From: Rhodobacteraceae bacterium Water-Bin34
GTDB lineage: Bacteria; Pseudomonadota; Alphaproteobacteria; Rhodobacterales; Rhodobacteraceae
Reading direction: 5' to 3'
DNA: 64,000 bases
NCBI GenBank assembly: GCA_900197625.1
Contig: FZLS01000003.1
Span: 1-64,000 of the forward strand
Position 1 is the stretch's first letter. Each line of letters opens with the position of its first letter. The notes beneath the pieces were generated by a model, which ran no database searches, was not told the origin of the DNA, and saw only the letters and a program-made list of their open reading frames with translations. The translations under genes and the position numbers were made by a program. Positions 62,205-64,000 of the stretch are shown in pieces.

Positions 62205-63581
62205 TTAATCTTTTTTTATTTTAGACATCTCACCTAAAGTAATAGGTTTGATAGGAGATCTAGTTTTTGGAGCCAAAATAGTCGTATGCTCTTGAGAAGT
62301 ATTATGAAGCATAATGTTCCTAACGATTGCATCACACATACGTCCTTGACAAAGCCCCATACCGCTACGAATGGAAGTTTTAAGTTGGCGAACACCGCGG
62401 ATACCTTCATTCAAACCAAGTTTGATTTGTCCAACAGTTATTTCTTCACATCGACAAACAGTTGTATCATCACTAGGAAACAGCACTTCTTCTGGTACAG
62501 CATACAATGTGTCTAAAAATAAACGTATGGAATTAATAAAAAAAAGATTTATCCTAATACTTAGAGATTGCATTTTATATACATAAAAATTAATTTTTTC
62601 TGTATTATATAAAATCTTTATTGCAGCTAATTTACCATATAAAGATGCAGAGGCTGATCCATTTATGCCTGCGCAATCGCCCGCAATATATATTCCATCT
62701 ATATTTGTTTTACCCCACTTATCAATTATTGGTTGAAACGATAATTGTGAAGTGTTCCATGAATGATCTATTCCTACAGATCGGCTAATTTCTGTTGATG
62801 GAATAACACCTTGGTGTATCAATAATAATTTTGTTTTTAATGACTTTTTTATACCTTTATGTGAAAACAAAAATTCTATTAATCCCTTATTATTTAACCT
62901 CGCTTCAAGACTTGAAACAGATTTATAGCGAGGAACACCCGCAGATTTAATTTTATGAATAAACATGAAACCTTTAATTAACGATTTCATGTTTAATAAA
63001 GCTAGTGGCAAATGAATTAAAGAATTCATCATCATTCTTAGTGTTTGTGTTTCTATTAAGGCTTTAGGTGGACAATTCGCATCAATCATCTGTGTAGCTA
63101 CAAGATACAATAATGGACCAGAACCAACTAAAACAGCTTCTTTTGGGAATATTCCTGATGATTTCATCAAAATTTGAGCAGATCCTACAGTCATTACTCC
63201 AGGTAATGTCCAGCCAGGAAAAGGAAATGGACGCTCTTGTGCTCCAGTTGCTAGAACAATATTTGAAGCAGTTGATATTTTACTTTCACCATTATGAGAC
63301 CAAATGACCCGTTTATTTTTTTCTACACGCCAAACTGTTGCTCTAAAATATTTTGTAATTCTATTGCAATTAATAGCGTTAACCAAATGCATACCAGAGG
63401 AATAATCACTCCCAAACCAATTTTGCTTAGAGTCATTTTGCTTTACATTGCGATATACTTTTCCACCAACATCAGGCTGCTCATCTAATAACAACACATC
63501 TAGCCCAGCATATGCTGCAACTGAAGCGGCTGACATTCCTGCTGGACCAGCACCTATAATAATGATGTCATAATTAGTCAT
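62205..63581 (-). CDS. Opine-oxidase/HcnB-like FAD- and NAD-binding oxidoreductase, alpha subunit
   Basis: A two-dinucleotide-fold flavoprotein of 458 residues. The start at 63581 gives MTNYDIIIIGAGPAGMSAA with the FAD motif at once. The second nucleotide motif is AVLVGSGPLLYLVA, and GIYIAGDCAGINGS closes the FAD site. The C-terminus has a bacterioferredoxin-type [2Fe-2S] domain with CRC near the start and CQGRMC at the end. Relatives are subunits of nopaline and octopine oxidases, HCN synthase and D-hydroxyproline dehydrogenase. It overlaps the gamma gene by 8 bases. Confidence 0.88.
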   Translation of the reverse strand: MTNYDIIIIGAGPAGMSAASVAAYAGLDVLLLDEQPDVGGKVYRNVKQNDSKQNWFGSDYSSGMHLVNAINCNRITKYFRATVWRVEKNKRVIWSHNGESKISTASNIVLATGAQERPFPFPGWTLPGVMTVGSAQILMKSSGIFPKEAVLVGSGPLLYLVATQMIDANCPPKALIETQTLRMMMNSLIHLPLALLNMKSLIKGFMFIHKIKSAGVPRYKSVSSLEARLNNKGLIEFLFSHKGIKKSLKTKLLLIHQGVIPSTEISRSVGIDHSWNTSQLSFQPIIDKWGKTNIDGIYIAGDCAGINGSASASLYGKLAAIKILYNTEKINFYVYKMQSLSIRINLFFINSIRLFLDTLYAVPEEVLFPSDDTTVCRCEEITVGQIKLGLNEGIRGVRQLKTSIRSGMGLCQGRMCDAIVRNIMLHNTSQEHTTILAPKTRSPIKPITLGEMSKIKKD

Positions 63582-63891
63582 TTTCGCATATTCCAATTTG
63601 ACGTAAACCAACTTGGCGCTTAACAACCATTTTGTCTTCAACCAAAATCATACAAGACTGTGTGTTTGGATTACCATTAACTTCGACTAAGCATTCAAAG
63701 CAAACACCCATCATACAAAATGCTGAGCGCAATGCGCCAGTTTCAGTTTGTCGAAAAGCATCACCAGAATGGGAAAGTATAGCTGCTGCTAATGTTGAAC
63801 CTTTTGGTGCAGTTACCACCTCTCCAAATAATGTAAAATTTACATCTTTAGTACTTTTAACTAATGTATTAAATCTTGAATCTGGCTTCAT
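63574..63891 (-). CDS. (2Fe-2S)-binding small subunit (HcnA/SoxA-like gamma subunit)
   Basis: A 105-residue ferredoxin-like subunit. The plant-type [2Fe-2S] pattern is AFCMMGVCFECLVEV followed by a fourth cysteine in NTQSC (C-x4-C-x2-C...C). It links the two flavin subunits in heterotrimeric amino-acid dehydrogenases of the HcnABC kind. It overlaps the alpha gene by 8 bases downstream and the beta gene by 23 bases upstream, so the three subunits are translationally coupled. Confidence 0.9.
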   Translation of the reverse strand: MKPDSRFNTLVKSTKDVNFTLFGEVVTAPKGSTLAAAILSHSGDAFRQTETGALRSAFCMMGVCFECLVEVNGNPNTQSCMILVEDKMVVKRQVGLRQIGICEND

Positions 63892-64000
63892 CGAATGCCT
63901 CTAAATTTGGTGTTTTTATATTATCATCAATCCAGTCAGAAAGAATGGAAGCATGCAGCGAAGCTAATGTTACTCCACTATGACAAGTAATTAAATATGC
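63869..64000 (-). CDS. DAO/HcnC-like FAD-dependent oxidoreductase, beta subunit, C-terminal 43 residues
   Basis: This gene runs off the right edge; only 43 residues and the stop are visible. The segment CHSGVTLASLHASIL matches the end of glycine- or D-amino-acid-oxidase-type subunits (HcnC, opine oxidase subunit B), where this loop closes over FAD. It overlaps the gamma subunit gene by 23 bases. Position and motif together make it the substrate-oxidising subunit of the heterotrimer. Confidence 0.75.
   Translation of the reverse strand, partial: AYLITCHSGVTLASLHASILSDWIDDNIKTPNLEAFDEARFKI

Noticed and set aside
58832-64000. Hydrogen cyanide synthase operon
   Set aside because: Although subunit order is HcnABC-like, the attached amino-acid ABC importer and extra subunit pattern fit opine or hydroxyproline oxidation better.

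Overview
The window is AT-rich, tightly packed bacterial chromosome with about 58 genes, no RNA genes, no mobile elements and no gene-free stretch longer than about 285 bases. Gene content and order point to a marine, free-living alphaproteobacterium with a streamlined genome. The clues are an alpha-type iscR-suf cluster, a divergent Lrp-type regulator next to PutA, gluQ, an Irr-box-like palindrome, and many secondary or ABC uptake systems (TRAP, TTT, Liv and polar amino acid types). SAR116-like or AEGEAN-169-like lineages would fit, but I cannot assign a taxon from sequence alone.

Layout. Bases 1-20,800 are mostly housekeeping: an M20 peptidase (cut by the window edge), mnmA, ligA-recG, an IscU-like scaffold, hisI, gluQ, trmFO, gyrA, a beta-hydroxyacid-dehydrogenase-like gene, ssb, uvrA, coaD, two cyclophilins and tyrS. 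Bases 20,865-29,579 carry anmK, an alpha/beta hydrolase and the iron-sulfur operon iscR - cysteine desulfurase - sufB - sufC - sufD - Yip1-like - sufS. Its promoter is overlapped by two different palindromes, one IscR-like and one Irr-box-like. A di-haem peroxidase and a Sel1 protein follow, start against start.

Bases 31,482-38,981 form a catabolic island: SsuD-like flavin monooxygenase, aldo/keto reductase and flavin reductase, then a TRAP transporter (dctQMP), with a divergent GntR regulator and a Gfo/Idh/MocA protein. The three enzymes match the core of the oxidative sulfoquinovose (sulfo-SMO) pathway, and the Gfo/Idh gene could be an NAD-dependent sulfoquinovosidase. Bases 39,102-42,301 hold a light-repair cassette of an FeS-type photolyase, a 44-residue DUF2256 zinc protein and a second photolyase/cryptochrome, all overlapping. 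Bases 42,322-51,506 hold a PutR-like regulator, bifunctional PutA and a branched-chain-type ABC transporter.

Bases 51,792-58,835 hold a second likely organosulfonate module: a TTT transporter (tctABC), a CoA-acylating aldehyde dehydrogenase and an acyl-CoA ligase resembling SauS/SauT of sulfoacetate degradation, with a divergent LacI regulator and a clear LacI-type operator. Bases 58,832-64,000 hold a polar amino-acid ABC transporter behind an opine-oxidase/HcnABC-like heterotrimeric flavoenzyme, which runs off the right edge.

Together the accessory genes describe an organism that scavenges small organic solutes. Sulfonates, proline, branched-chain amino acids and an opine- or hydroxyproline-like imino acid are the plausible substrates. 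A recurring design is a hairpin directly after a periplasmic binding-protein gene, which would give high binding protein and lower downstream expression.
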